The notes: generated by a model not told the origin, from the letters alone. A stretch of 64,000 nt of DNA from CADEDH01 sp039201605 (GCA_039201605.1 JBCCRO010000007.1:1-64000), one strand, 5' to 3'. Shown: positions 43,463-52,583, counted from the stretch's first letter. A program made the numbers and translations.

Positions 43463-43518
43463 CGCACGCTGCGATCAATCGACGCGTGCGCAAAGCCTCC
43501 TCCATCCGGGGAGGCTTT
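43462..43518 (+). promoter_or_regulatory. ilv attenuator hairpins
   Basis: GCGCACGC (43462-43469) pairs perfectly with GCGTGCGC (43484-43491). Immediately after, AAAGCCTCC (43492-43500) pairs with GGAGGCTTT (43510-43518), followed by CTCGCTTTT, the shape of an intrinsic terminator. With the leader peptide this forms a standard transcription attenuator for ilvBNC. The alternative antiterminator pairing is not obvious by eye. Confidence 0.75.
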
Positions 43519-43593
43519 CTCGCTTTTCCAGCCACATCAGCCAGCACATCCAACCAAGCACCACCACCAAGCACACCGACCAGGAGCACGATC

Positions 43594-45405
43594 ATGTCTC
43601 TCGAAGGCACCCGGCTGAACGGGGCGCAGGCCCTCATGGCGAGTCTCGAGAAAGAGGGCGTGGAGGTGATCTTCGGCTACCCGGGGGGCGCCATTCTCCC
43701 CGTGTACGACCCGCTGATCGACTCCAAGATCCGTCACGTGCTCGTGCGCCACGAGCAGGGCGCCGGGCACGCCGCCGAGGGCTACGCCCACGCCACCGGC
43801 CGACCCGGCGTCTGCATGGTCACCTCCGGCCCGGCGGCGACCAATGTGGTCACGCCGCTGGCCGACGCCTACCTCGACTCGGTCCCCATGGTCTGCATCA
43901 CCGGTCAGGTGGCCAGGGCCGCCATCGGCACCGACGCCTTCCAGGAGTGCGACACCACCGGCATCACCCGCTCGATCACCAAGCACAACATGCTGGTCAC
44001 CGAAGCCGCCGACATCCCCAAGGCCATCGCCGAGGCGTTCCACATCGCCACCACCGGCCGTCCGGGTCCGGTCCTGGTCGACCTCCCCAAGGACATCGTC
44101 GACGCCAACAATCCCGACGCCTACTTCGATTTCCGCTACCCCGATGCGGTCAGCCTCCCCGGCTACAAGCCGGAGACGGCCCCGCCGGCCGAATCGATCA
44201 CGGCCGCCGTCGACCTGATCCTGGCCGCCGAGCGCCCCGTCCTCTACGTGGGTGGCGGTGTGCTCAAGTCCCGGGGCGCCGAGGCCCTACGCCGACTGGC
44301 CGAGATGACAGACACCCCGGTGGTCACCACCCTGATGGCCCGGGGTGCCTTCCCCGACAGCCACGAGCTGTGCCTCGGCATGCCCGGCATGCACGGCAAC
44401 TACACCGCCGTCACCGCCATGCAGCAGTCCGACCTGCTGATCGCCATGGGCAGCCGCTTCGACGACCGGGTCACCGGCAAGGTCGGCGCCTTCGCTCCCG
44501 ACGCCAAGGTCGTGCACGTCGACATCGACCCGGCCGAGCACGGCAAGGTCCGGATGCCGGACGTGTCGGTCGTCGGCGACTGCCGCCTGGCCATGGAGGC
44601 CATGCTGGCCGACATCGAGGGCAAGGGTGGAGCCTCGGCCGCCGCCGATCACGGCCCGTGGCGGGCCCAGCTGTCGGGTTGGCAGGAGAAGTACCCCCTC
44701 ACCTACCAGCCGTCGGCCCCCGGCGAGTACGTCAAGCCCCAGTTCGTGCTGGAGCGCCTGCGGGACAACTGCCCGGCCGACACCATCGTCGCCTCCGGCG
44801 TCGGTCAGCACCAGATGTGGACCAGCCAGTACTGGCAGTTCGATCACCCCTACACCTGGATCAACTCCGGCGGCCTGGGCACGATGGGCTTCTCCATCCC
44901 GGCCGCCATCGGGGCCAAGGCCGGCATGCCCGACCGCATGGTGTGGGCCGTCGACGGCGACGGTTGCTTCCAGATGACGGCCCAGGAGCTGATCACCGCC
45001 TCGGTGGAGAAGATCCCGATCAAGGTGGCCCTGCTCAACAACGCCTACCTGGGCATGGTCCGCCAGTGGCAGGAGCTCTTCTACGAGGAGCGCTACAGCG
45101 AGGTGTACCTCAGCCACGACATGCCCGACTACGTCGGGTGGTCGCAGTCGATGGGGTGCGAGGCCATCCGGGTGGAGGAGCCCGACGAGGTCGACGCCGC
45201 CATCGCCAAGGCCAACGAGATCGATGACCGCCCGGTCGTCGTCGAGTTCCGCTGCCTCAGCGAGGAGAAGGTCTATCCAATGGTCCCCGCCGGGGGCTCC
45301 AACGACGACATCCTGGTTGATCCCTCGCAGAGGGATCTACAGGTGGCTTCGTCAGAAACACACGTTGATCCCTCGCAGCGGGACGACGCCGGGGCGGAGG
45401 TCTGA
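43594..45405 (+). CDS. ilvB: Acetolactate synthase large subunit
   Basis: The enzyme condenses pyruvate with pyruvate or 2-oxobutyrate in valine/leucine/isoleucine synthesis, using TPP, FAD and Mg. The 603-residue product shows GYPGGAILPVYD, RHEQGAGHAAEGYA (catalytic Glu), the FAD-domain ALMARGAFPDSH region and the TPP motif beginning GDGCFQMTAQELITA. The ATG at 43594 follows an AGGAG site; upstream in-frame codons fall inside the attenuator. The C-terminus has about 25 extra residues containing VDPSQRD twice. ilvN starts 3 bp after its stop. Confidence 0.96.
   Translation: MSLEGTRLNGAQALMASLEKEGVEVIFGYPGGAILPVYDPLIDSKIRHVLVRHEQGAGHAAEGYAHATGRPGVCMVTSGPAATNVVTPLADAYLDSVPMVCITGQVARAAIGTDAFQECDTTGITRSITKHNMLVTEAADIPKAIAEAFHIATTGRPGPVLVDLPKDIVDANNPDAYFDFRYPDAVSLPGYKPETAPPAESITAAVDLILAAERPVLYVGGGVLKSRGAEALRRLAEMTDTPVVTTLMARGAFPDSHELCLGMPGMHGNYTAVTAMQQSDLLIAMGSRFDDRVTGKVGAFAPDAKVVHVDIDPAEHGKVRMPDVSVVGDCRLAMEAMLADIEGKGGASAAADHGPWRAQLSGWQEKYPLTYQPSAPGEYVKPQFVLERLRDNCPADTIVASGVGQHQMWTSQYWQFDHPYTWINSGGLGTMGFSIPAAIGAKAGMPDRMVWAVDGDGCFQMTAQELITASVEKIPIKVALLNNAYLGMVRQWQELFYEERYSEVYLSHDMPDYVGWSQSMGCEAIRVEEPDEVDAAIAKANEIDDRPVVVEFRCLSEEKVYPMVPAGGSNDDILVDPSQRDLQVASSETHVDPSQRDDAGAEV
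45316..45378 (+). repeat. Duplicated 15-mer at the end of ilvB
   Basis: GTTGATCCCTCGCAG occurs at 45316-45330 and again at 45364-45378, 48 bp apart and in frame, giving VDPSQRD twice. The first copy extends into the small palindrome ATCCCTCGCAGAGGGAT. It lies in a C-terminal extension that acetolactate synthases usually lack. Confidence 0.7.
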
Positions 45406-45407
45406 TC

Positions 45408-45947
45408 ATGTCCAGTGCACAGCTGCCCAAGAACGTCGACCTCCGGGAGCAGACCATCGTCGTCCTGGTGGAGAACAAGGCCGGGCTACTCGCCCGCGTG
45501 GCCGACCTGTTCGCCCGTCGGGGCTACAACATCGTGTCCCTCGCCGTGGCCCCCACCGAGGACGAGTCCTTCAGCCGCATCACCATCGTGGTCGACGTGG
45601 AGTCGGCCCCGCTCGAGCAGATCGTGAAGCAGCTGTTCAAGCTGATCCACGTGGTGGAGATCGCCGTGCTCGGCCCCCGCAACTCGGTGGAGCGGGAGCT
45701 GCTGCTGGCAACCGTCGAGGTGAGCCAGGCCACCCGGAGTCAGATCGTCGAACTGGTCGACATCTTCGAGGGGAAGATCCTGGCCGTCGCCACCGATCGG
45801 CTCACCGTCAGCCTCGACGGCAAGCCGAGCAAGATCGACGACTTCGAACAGTTGCTCGGCGACTACACCATCGTCGAGCTCCAGCGTTCGGGTCGGATCG
45901 CCCTGCCCAAGATCGGCCAGGACATCCACCGTCTCACCGCCGAGTGA
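45408..45947 (+). CDS. ilvN: Acetolactate synthase small (regulatory) subunit
   Basis: The product has 179 residues. An N-terminal ACT domain (TIVVLVENKAGLLARVADLF, RRGYNIVSLAVAPTEDESFSR) binds valine for feedback control, and the C-terminal ALS_ss_C domain follows (VERELLLATVEVS, DIFEGKILAVATDRLTVSLDG). It stimulates and regulates IlvB. A GGAGG site precedes the ATG. Confidence 0.95.
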   Translation: MSSAQLPKNVDLREQTIVVLVENKAGLLARVADLFARRGYNIVSLAVAPTEDESFSRITIVVDVESAPLEQIVKQLFKLIHVVEIAVLGPRNSVERELLLATVEVSQATRSQIVELVDIFEGKILAVATDRLTVSLDGKPSKIDDFEQLLGDYTIVELQRSGRIALPKIGQDIHRLTAE

Positions 45948-45950
45948 CCC

Positions 45951-45972
45951 CGCTCGGCCTCCGTGCCGAGCG
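45951..45972. promoter_or_regulatory. Intercistronic hairpin between ilvN and ilvC
   Basis: CGCTCGGC (45951-45958) and GCCGAGCG (45965-45972) form a perfect 8-bp stem with a 6-nt loop, 3 bp after the ilvN stop. It may tune ilvC expression or mRNA processing. Confidence 0.4.
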
Positions 45973-46028
45973 CCCGCAACCAACCGCTAGTTTTCCACCC
46001 ACCTGACCACATCCGAAGGGGAACCCCC

Positions 46029-47060
46029 ATGGCCAACATCTACTACGAAGCCGACGTCGACCGATCGCTCATCGCCGATCGCAAGGTGGCCGTGCTCGGC
46101 TACGGCTCGCAGGGCCACGCCCACGCCCTCAACCTGAAGGAGTCGGGCGTCGACGTCCGGGTCGGGCTGCGGGAGGGCTCGTCGTCGGCGGCCAAGGCCT
46201 CCGAGGCCGGTCTCAACGTGGCCTCGATCGCCGAGGCGGCGGCCGAGGCCGACGTGATCATGATGCTGATGCCCGACACCGAGATGGGCCAGATCTACAC
46301 CGAGCATGTGGAGCCCAACCTCAGCGACGGCGACGCCCTGTTCTTCGCCCACGGCTTCAACATCCGGTTCGACCTGATCAAGCCCCCGGCCGGGGTCGAC
46401 GTGTGCATGGTGGCCCCCAAGGGCCCCGGTCACCTCGTGCGCCGCACCTACGTCGAGGGTGGCGGGGTACCGGCCCTCATCGCCGTGGAGAACGACGCCA
46501 GCGGCAACGCCAAGGGCCTCGCCCTAGCCTACGCCGACGCCGTGGGCGGCGCCCGGGCCGGGGTGATCGAGACCACCTTCACCGAGGAGACCGAGACCGA
46601 CCTGTTCGGCGAGCAGGCCGTGCTCTGCGGCGGCACCACCGCTCTGGTCCAGGCCGGGTTCGAGACCCTCATCGAGGCCGGGTACCAGCCCGAGGTCGCC
46701 TACTTCGAGTGCCTTCACGAGCTCAAGCTCATCGTCGATCTCATGTACGAGGAGGGCATCGCCGGCATGCGCTACTCGGTATCCGACACCGCCGAGTACG
46801 GCGACCTCACCCGCGGCCCCCGCGTGGTCAACGATGCGGTCAAGGCCGAGATGAAGATGATCCTCACCGAGATCCAGTCGGGCAACTTCGCCGACGAGTG
46901 GGTCAACGAGTCCCGCAGCGGTCGCGTCAACTTCCACGCCCTCGAGCAGGCCGGTCACGATCATCCGATCGAGAAGGTCGGAGCCGAGCTCCGCTCGATG
47001 ATGCCATGGATCTCCCAGGGCAAGACCTCGGTCCGCGAGACCTCCGGTGGCCAGGGTTAG
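46029..47060 (+). CDS. ilvC: Ketol-acid reductoisomerase (class I)
   Basis: The enzyme isomerises and reduces acetolactate or acetohydroxybutyrate, the second common step of branched-chain amino acid synthesis. The 343-residue product has the NADPH site VLGYGSQGHAHALNLKESG with the LREGSSSAAKA loop, the metal/substrate segment FAHGFNIRFD, MVAPKGPGHLVR, the metal-binding ETETDLFGEQAVLCGG and ECLHELKLIVDLMYE. Length is that of class I. An AAGGGG site precedes the ATG. Confidence 0.97.
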   Translation: MANIYYEADVDRSLIADRKVAVLGYGSQGHAHALNLKESGVDVRVGLREGSSSAAKASEAGLNVASIAEAAAEADVIMMLMPDTEMGQIYTEHVEPNLSDGDALFFAHGFNIRFDLIKPPAGVDVCMVAPKGPGHLVRRTYVEGGGVPALIAVENDASGNAKGLALAYADAVGGARAGVIETTFTEETETDLFGEQAVLCGGTTALVQAGFETLIEAGYQPEVAYFECLHELKLIVDLMYEEGIAGMRYSVSDTAEYGDLTRGPRVVNDAVKAEMKMILTEIQSGNFADEWVNESRSGRVNFHALEQAGHDHPIEKVGAELRSMMPWISQGKTSVRETSGGQG

Positions 47061-47168
47061 CTCCCGGCTTGCCGGGGGCTAACCCTGGCCTTGCTGGCCG
47101 CCGTTCGGCCTTCGGCCTCACTAACGAGGTTTCGCCGTTTGGGGGAACCCTTCGGGTTCCGAAACCTC
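47049..47168. terminator. Cluster of hairpins after ilvC
   Basis: A 20-bp stem with one G-U pair and a 2-nt loop (47049-47068 with 47071-47090) includes the ilvC stop codon. It is followed by a nested structure: outer arms GAGGTTTC (47126-47133) and GAAACCTC (47161-47168), inner GGAACCC (47144-47150) and GGGTTCC (47154-47160). The first is the probable ilv terminator; together they resemble an interspersed palindromic element. Confidence 0.6.
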
Positions 47169-47271
47169 CCTGGTGTGGCCGAAGCGCACCGACCGAACGA
47201 GCGGGCCTGCAAATGGCGGGCCCGTTTGTCGTTTTGGGCGGGTGGGCGCGTGGGGTGGGAGGCTGGCGGGC

Positions 47272-48450
47272 ATGTCCGATGCGCCCGTGATCCCTATCGA
47301 CCCGGCGGCGTTCTGGGACGACCCGTACCCGACGCTGGCCCGGATGCGGGCCGAGGCCCCGATCTGCTTCGTGCCCGAGCTGGGAGCGACGCTGCTGACC
47401 CTGCGGGACGACATCCACACGTGTGAGAAGAACGTGGCCGTGTTCTCCTCCGATCAGCCGGGCGGCCTCATGAACGAGCTCATGGGCAAGAACATGATGC
47501 GCTCGGACGGTGAGGAGCATCGCCGTGAGCGCTTCGTCTACTACCCCGCCATCTCGCCGAACGCGGTCAGGGCGACCTGGGCGGCGCAGTTCTCGGCCAT
47601 CGCCGACCGGGTGCTCGACGACCTCGCCGCCGCCGGGGCCGGCGCCGTCGATCTGGTGCCGACCTATGCCACCGCGGTCAGCGGCGAGTGCCTGAAGGCG
47701 TTGACCGGACTGACGTCGATCACCTACCAGGAGATGGACGCCTTCAGCCAGGGGATGATCGACGGCGTCGCCAACTACGGCGGCGACCCGGACGTGGCCG
47801 CTCGTTGTGTGGCCGCCACCGTCGGCGTCGACGCCGCCATCGACGACCGTCTGCCCGAGGTGACCGCCAGCCCCGACCACAGCCTGCTGTCGGTCATGAC
47901 CGCATCGGGCATGCCCGAGACCTCGGTGCGGGCCAACATCAAACTGACGATCTCCGGCGGGCAGAACGAGCCTCGCGACGCCATCGCCGGTACCGTCTGG
48001 GCCCTTCTCACCCATCCCGACCAGCTGGCCCTGGTCCGAGCGGGCGAGGCGACGTGGACCCAGGCCTTCGAGGAGTACTGCCGATGGGTGTCGCCCATCG
48101 GGATGTCGCCCCGCCGTATCGCCACCGACCACGCCTATGGCGGCGTGCGGTTCGAGGCGGACGAACGCATCTTCTTCATGTTCGGCTCCGGCAATCGGGA
48201 CGAGCGCCTCTTCGACGAGCCCGACCGCTTCGACGTCACCCGCAACAACCGGGGCAACCTCACCTTCGGCGCCGGTCCCCACTTCTGCGCCGGTGCCGCC
48301 GCCTCGCGCTCGATGGTCGGTGAGGTGGCGCTGCCCAAACTGTTCGAGCGACTGCCCGACCTCCGGCTCGACCCCGACGCCGATCCCGTCCGCTTCGGCG
48401 GGTGGGCCTTCCGAGGCCCGCTCAACCTCGGGGTTCGCTGGGGGGCCTGA
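47272..48450 (+). CDS. Cytochrome P450
   Basis: The product has 392 residues from the ATG at 47272. The haem-thiolate motif is FGAGPHFCAGAAASR near the C-terminus, EEYCRW supplies the ExxR helix and ISPNAVRATW is in the C-helix region. In the I helix the usual acid-threonine pair reads NEP (GGQNEPRDAI): the acid is kept but Thr is replaced by Pro. The enzyme is soluble and of typical bacterial length. No ferredoxin or reductase gene is adjacent, and the substrate is unknown. Confidence 0.93.
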   Translation: MSDAPVIPIDPAAFWDDPYPTLARMRAEAPICFVPELGATLLTLRDDIHTCEKNVAVFSSDQPGGLMNELMGKNMMRSDGEEHRRERFVYYPAISPNAVRATWAAQFSAIADRVLDDLAAAGAGAVDLVPTYATAVSGECLKALTGLTSITYQEMDAFSQGMIDGVANYGGDPDVAARCVAATVGVDAAIDDRLPEVTASPDHSLLSVMTASGMPETSVRANIKLTISGGQNEPRDAIAGTVWALLTHPDQLALVRAGEATWTQAFEEYCRWVSPIGMSPRRIATDHAYGGVRFEADERIFFMFGSGNRDERLFDEPDRFDVTRNNRGNLTFGAGPHFCAGAAASRSMVGEVALPKLFERLPDLRLDPDADPVRFGGWAFRGPLNLGVRWGA

Positions 48451-48556
48451 GGTCACCCCGCCGATCGGGCCCGGTCGGCGGGCGCAGCGGCCCTTCGGTC
48501 GCTCCGTCGGTGGTGTTGGCCGGTGGGCGTTGGCCGGTGGGCGTTGGGCGGTGGCG

Positions 48557-49633
48557 TCAGTCGGTGGGCGTGGGGCGGATGCGGTTGCGGGCCCGTCGAG
48601 CCACCGATCGGGCCGGCTCCAGCGCCGGTGCGTCCCGCAGTAGGTACTCGCCCCCGCGGCGGAGGTCACGGGCCACGGAGACGGCCGAGCGGGGGCCGAC
48701 CGAGCCCTCGAGCAGCGGGATGGCGCCGGAGGCGAAGCTGGCCTTGTAGCCGACGTCGCCACCCCGCCCGAGGTCGAGCATCTCGATGCCCTCGGCCGCC
48801 GCCCGCTCGGCCAACAGGGTCAGCATCACCCCGCCGGGTGAGTACGAGCCCAGGTCGCGGTCGTAGGTGGGGAACCACCAGTGCAGCACCCGGTCGGTCC
48901 GGATCCCGAAGTGGGCGGCCACCAGATCGTCGCCGGCGTAGAGGGCGGTGAGGATGCCGGCGAAGCCGTCGGTCTTGGTGCGATGGATGCGCTGCACGAT
49001 GCCGTTGGTCCAGTCCCAGGCGAAGAAGTCGGTGGCCCGGGTCCGCACGCACTGGGCCCGCTTCCAGGCGATCACCTGGTCGAGCATGTCGGCGTCGGCG
49101 TCGCTGTAGACGAGGCGCAGCTCGCCCCGCTCCCGACCGAGCTTGCGGCCCTTGCGCTGGAACTGGGACAGGCGGCTCGATCCGGCCGCCTTGCGGGCGG
49201 CGACGTAGGCCTCGAAGCCGTCGGCCAGGTCGAGGTAGGGCGAGGTGTGGTGGGCCCTGGCATAGGGGGCGAACCACGTCTGGGTGGCGAGCTGGTGATC
49301 GAAGTCGAGGAGGCGGAGGTCGAGGTCGGCCACGACGGCGGCCACGTCGACGGTCACCCCGGCGGGGGCGATGACGGCCTGGTAGTCGCTGAAGCCACCG
49401 CCGACCGGGCCGGCCACCCCGAACCGCCCCAGCTGGAACGGCAGGAACGCCTCACCGCCGTCGGCCTCGAAGACGCCGACGTACACGTCGTCGCGCACCT
49501 CGGCCACCGCCATTACGTACTCCGGATGGAAGTACGGACTGCGCAGTTCGTCGTTGGTCAGAAGCAACTCACGCCAGCGCTGTAGCTGGGCGGCCGTGAG
49601 CTCCTGCGGCCGAACGGCCGTGGTTGACGTCAT
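48557..49633 (-). CDS. GNAT/FemAB-like acetyltransferase (BcsL/CelD type)
   Basis: The product has 358 residues. It matches the Acetyltransf_6 (FemAB-like GNAT) pattern: YFHPEYVMAVAEV near the start, RKGRKLGRERGELRL, then AHFGIRTDRVLHWWFPTYD, YSPGGVML and IEMLDLGRGGDVGYKASF. Such proteins acylate polysaccharide or cell-wall precursors. The stop of the polysaccharide deacetylase lies immediately upstream (1 bp), so the two form an operon, probably for surface-glycan modification. Confidence 0.85.
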   Translation of the reverse strand: MTSTTAVRPQELTAAQLQRWRELLLTNDELRSPYFHPEYVMAVAEVRDDVYVGVFEADGGEAFLPFQLGRFGVAGPVGGGFSDYQAVIAPAGVTVDVAAVVADLDLRLLDFDHQLATQTWFAPYARAHHTSPYLDLADGFEAYVAARKAAGSSRLSQFQRKGRKLGRERGELRLVYSDADADMLDQVIAWKRAQCVRTRATDFFAWDWTNGIVQRIHRTKTDGFAGILTALYAGDDLVAAHFGIRTDRVLHWWFPTYDRDLGSYSPGGVMLTLLAERAAAEGIEMLDLGRGGDVGYKASFASGAIPLLEGSVGPRSAVSVARDLRRGGEYLLRDAPALEPARSVARRARNRIRPTPTD

Positions 49634-49634
49634 C

Positions 49635-50708
49635 TCAGTTGTTTACCGCACTTCGATCCATGAGGGGAGCGTGGATGGTGGCCCGGGAGCGGAACAACAG
49701 CTGTCGGCCGCGCGCCGTCTGGCGGGGCAGGGCGTGCAGGTTCGACCCGGCACCGATGGCACCCGCCGGTTCGGTCAACACCGCCGAACTCAGACCGAGC
49801 TCCCTGATCACCTCGCCGCCCGAGCTGTCGAGCCGGCCGAAGGGATAGGAGAAGTGCCGAACCTCCTGGTCGAGTTCGTCCTCGACGTCGGCCACGCTGT
49901 CGGCCACCTCCACCTTGACCTCGTCCCTCGGCAGGGCCGACAGGTCGAGGTGGTGACGGGTGTGGGCGCCGAACTCGAAGTCGGCGCTGAACGCCTTGAG
50001 TGCCTGCACATCCCTCCAGCCCATGGTGAGGGCCGGTGGTCGGGCGTCGGGTTTCAGTTGACGGCGGACGTCGTCGAGGATCTCCCGTCGCTCGGGCAGC
50101 GAAGCGGGAAGGAGCGTGTTGCACAGCGCGGCATGGGCCCGCTGCTCGTCGCTCCACGCCCCGAGGTCGTAGCGGTGGCCGCCGAACTCGAGGTGGTGGA
50201 GCCGTCGGCGGCGGAAGGCGACGAACACCGTGTCGATCCACTGGTTGCGTCGCTCGCTCACGTAGCCGGTGGCCAGGTAGAACGTGGCCGGCAGCCCGGC
50301 GCGGGCCAGGATCGGGGCCGCCGTGGTCAGGTTGTTGAGATAGCCGTCGTCGAACGTGATCACGACCGACCCCTTGGGCGGGGTGCGACCGTCGGCCACG
50401 TAGGCCTCCAACTCGCTCATGCTGATCACGTTGCGGTGCTTGGCCAGGAAGGCCACATGTCGCTCGAACTGCCGGGCCGTCACGCCGTAGGTCGGGTCGA
50501 TCCACGGACGCCATCGTTCGTCGAGAACGCTGTGATACGTCAGGATCACGGCCCCACCGTGTGTGGCCCGATGCCGTCTCACCCCGGTCAATCCACCGAG
50601 GTACGACACCGTGTCGATGCTTCGCTTGATCGTCTGCTTGGCACGGCCGGCGACCAGTGGCCCAAGGGCACTGACCTCCACCGTACGCTCCGTCTTACTA
50701 CCCCCCAT
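49635..50708 (-). CDS. Polysaccharide deacetylase (NodB family)
   Basis: The product has 357 residues. VILTYHSVLDE, VVITFDDGYLNN (the NodB Asp-Asp metal/base motif) and FGAHTRHHLDLS (second metal motif HxxxH) define a carbohydrate esterase 4 fold, and FSYPFGRLDS follows. It removes N- or O-acetyl groups from a glycan. No export signal is evident. It is first in a two-gene operon with the acetyltransferase; the 150 bp upstream has no recognised regulatory site. Confidence 0.9.
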   Translation of the reverse strand: MGGSKTERTVEVSALGPLVAGRAKQTIKRSIDTVSYLGGLTGVRRHRATHGGAVILTYHSVLDERWRPWIDPTYGVTARQFERHVAFLAKHRNVISMSELEAYVADGRTPPKGSVVITFDDGYLNNLTTAAPILARAGLPATFYLATGYVSERRNQWIDTVFVAFRRRRLHHLEFGGHRYDLGAWSDEQRAHAALCNTLLPASLPERREILDDVRRQLKPDARPPALTMGWRDVQALKAFSADFEFGAHTRHHLDLSALPRDEVKVEVADSVADVEDELDQEVRHFSYPFGRLDSSGGEVIRELGLSSAVLTEPAGAIGAGSNLHALPRQTARGRQLLFRSRATIHAPLMDRSAVNN

Positions 50709-50858
50709 AACACGGCTGAACCTAGTTACTGGAGCACGCGCTGTCTGTAGGTCGGTATTCCCGCGGGGCCGTACTACAACGTTCTACGCGGTGGTTGGAT
50801 GGGCACCGTTGCTCACCGCCCCGGCCGGGGGTGGGTGATCACACCCGGCGGGCCGTGC

Positions 50859-51950
50859 TCAGTCGGCGCCCAACAGCCGGTTGACGTGACCCATCTTCCG
50901 CCCGGGGCGGATGTCGGGTTTGCCGTAGAGGACGACGGCGGCCGCCGGATCGGCGAGCAGCTCGGCCACCGCATCCTCGGCGGCGTCGTCACCCAGCAGG
51001 TTGGTCATCTCGACCGTACCGTGGTGGGCTCCATCCCCGAGGGGTCGGTCGGTTATGGCCCGGATGTGCTGGGAGAACTGATCGACGGCGCACCCGAGCT
51101 GGGTCCAGTGCCCCGAATTGTGGACCCGGGGCGCCATCTCGTTGACCAGGACCTCGTCGCCCACCACGAAGAACTCGATACCGGCGACGCCGACGTAGTC
51201 GAGGGCGTCGAGCATGCGGCGGGCGGCGGCCAGGGCGGCGTCGATCACGCCGCCGTCGAGCTCGGCCGGGGCCGTCGTGCGGCGGAGGACGCCGTCGAGG
51301 TGGTCGTTGCGGCCCGGGGTGAAGGGGACGAAGGCGCCGTCGGCCGAGCGGGCGGCGACCACCGAGATCTCGCAGTCGAAGGGCACCATGGCCTCGACGA
51401 TGCACGGCACCTCGCCCAGCGACCGCCAGGCGTCGGCCGCCTCGGTCGGGTCGGTGATCCGGGCCTGACCCTTGCCGTCGTAGCCCATGCGGCGGGTCTT
51501 GATGATGGCGGGCACCCCCACCTCGGCCACGGCGGCGTCGACATCGTCGGCGGTGTCGATGGGGGCGAAGGCGGCGGTGGCGGCGCCGGCGGAGGCGGCG
51601 AAGCGCTTCTCCCGGAGGCGGTCCTGGGCGATGCGGACCGTCTCGATCGAGGGGCGCACCACCACGCGGTCGGCCACGGCCTCGACCGCGTCGAGGTCGA
51701 TGTTCTCCGTCTCGAAGGTGAGCACGTCGACGCCGTCGCAGAAGGCGGCCAGGGCGGCCACGTCGGTCAGCTCGCCGGTGGCCAGGCGATCGCCGACCGG
51801 CCGCCCGAGGGCCTGGGCCGGGGCGTAGACCTCGGTGCGAACACCGATGTCGGCGGCCGCGCCCGACAGCATCATCGCCAGCTGACCGGCGCCGAGGATG
51901 CCGACGGTGTCGAGCTGTCGGGGTGACGCCGCGTCGTGCCCGTCGCCCAC
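50859..51950 (-). CDS. purK: N5-carboxyaminoimidazole ribonucleotide synthase
   Basis: PurK uses ATP and bicarbonate to make N5-CAIR from AIR in purine synthesis. The 363-residue ATP-grasp protein has VGILGAGQLAMML at the start, TFETENID, IKTRRMGYDGKGQ and the C-terminal NEMAPRVHNSGHWTQLGC. Length fits. It starts 3 bp after the purE stop, so the pair is co-transcribed as purE-purK. Confidence 0.97.
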   Translation of the reverse strand: MGDGHDAASPRQLDTVGILGAGQLAMMLSGAAADIGVRTEVYAPAQALGRPVGDRLATGELTDVAALAAFCDGVDVLTFETENIDLDAVEAVADRVVVRPSIETVRIAQDRLREKRFAASAGAATAAFAPIDTADDVDAAVAEVGVPAIIKTRRMGYDGKGQARITDPTEAADAWRSLGEVPCIVEAMVPFDCEISVVAARSADGAFVPFTPGRNDHLDGVLRRTTAPAELDGGVIDAALAAARRMLDALDYVGVAGIEFFVVGDEVLVNEMAPRVHNSGHWTQLGCAVDQFSQHIRAITDRPLGDGAHHGTVEMTNLLGDDAAEDAVAELLADPAAAVVLYGKPDIRPGRKMGHVNRLLGAD

Positions 51951-51953
51951 CGG

Positions 51954-52478
51954 TCAGGCTCCCGGCTCGTCGACCGGCTCGTCGGCCACGCTCTCGGTCA
52001 ACGCCGTGCGCCACGCCACCAGGGCGTCGGCCACCGCCCGGTCGTGGGTGCCGAGGATCGAGGCGGCCATCAGGGCGGCGTTCTGGGCCCCGGCGGCGCC
52101 GATGGCCATGGTGGCCACCGGGAACCCTCGAGGCATCTGCACGATCGACAGCAGACTGTCGAGGCCGGACAGCGCCCGCGACTGCACCGGTACCCCCACC
52201 ACGGGCAGCGGCGTCTTCGACGCCAGCATCCCCGGTAGATGGGCGGCGCCTCCGGCTCCGGCGATGATCACCTTGAGGCCCCGGTCGGCTGCCGTCCTGC
52301 CGTACTCCCACAGCCGGTCGGGCGTGCGGTGGGCCGACACGATCTTCACCTCGTGGGCGATGCCGAGCTCGGTGAGGAGATCGGCCGATGCCGACATGGT
52401 CGTCCAGTCGCTCTGGCTCCCCATCACCACCCCCACCACGGGGTCGGCGTCGACGGCTGCAGGCTCGGTGGCGGTCAC
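51954..52478 (-). CDS. purE: N5-carboxyaminoimidazole ribonucleotide mutase
   Basis: PurE moves the carboxyl group of N5-CAIR to give CAIR. The 174-residue product carries VVMGSQSDWTTM, KIVSAHRTPDRLWEYG, IAGAGGAAHLPGM and RGFPVATMAIG, the PurE hallmarks. The GTG at 52478 gives the normal length; extending to the upstream ATG would add 39 residues without similarity and would overlap the start of the divergent gene. Confidence 0.96.
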   Translation of the reverse strand: MTATEPAAVDADPVVGVVMGSQSDWTTMSASADLLTELGIAHEVKIVSAHRTPDRLWEYGRTAADRGLKVIIAGAGGAAHLPGMLASKTPLPVVGVPVQSRALSGLDSLLSIVQMPRGFPVATMAIGAAGAQNAALMAASILGTHDRAVADALVAWRTALTESVADEPVDEPGA

Positions 52479-52583
52479 GGCCTCACACCGTACCCCCGGC
52501 ACCCAGGGGGCTGGCACGGTTCCCGGGGGCGGAATTCCATCGCCGCGGTCGAGCTGCTCGGCCAAGCTGAGGTGGTGGCCACC

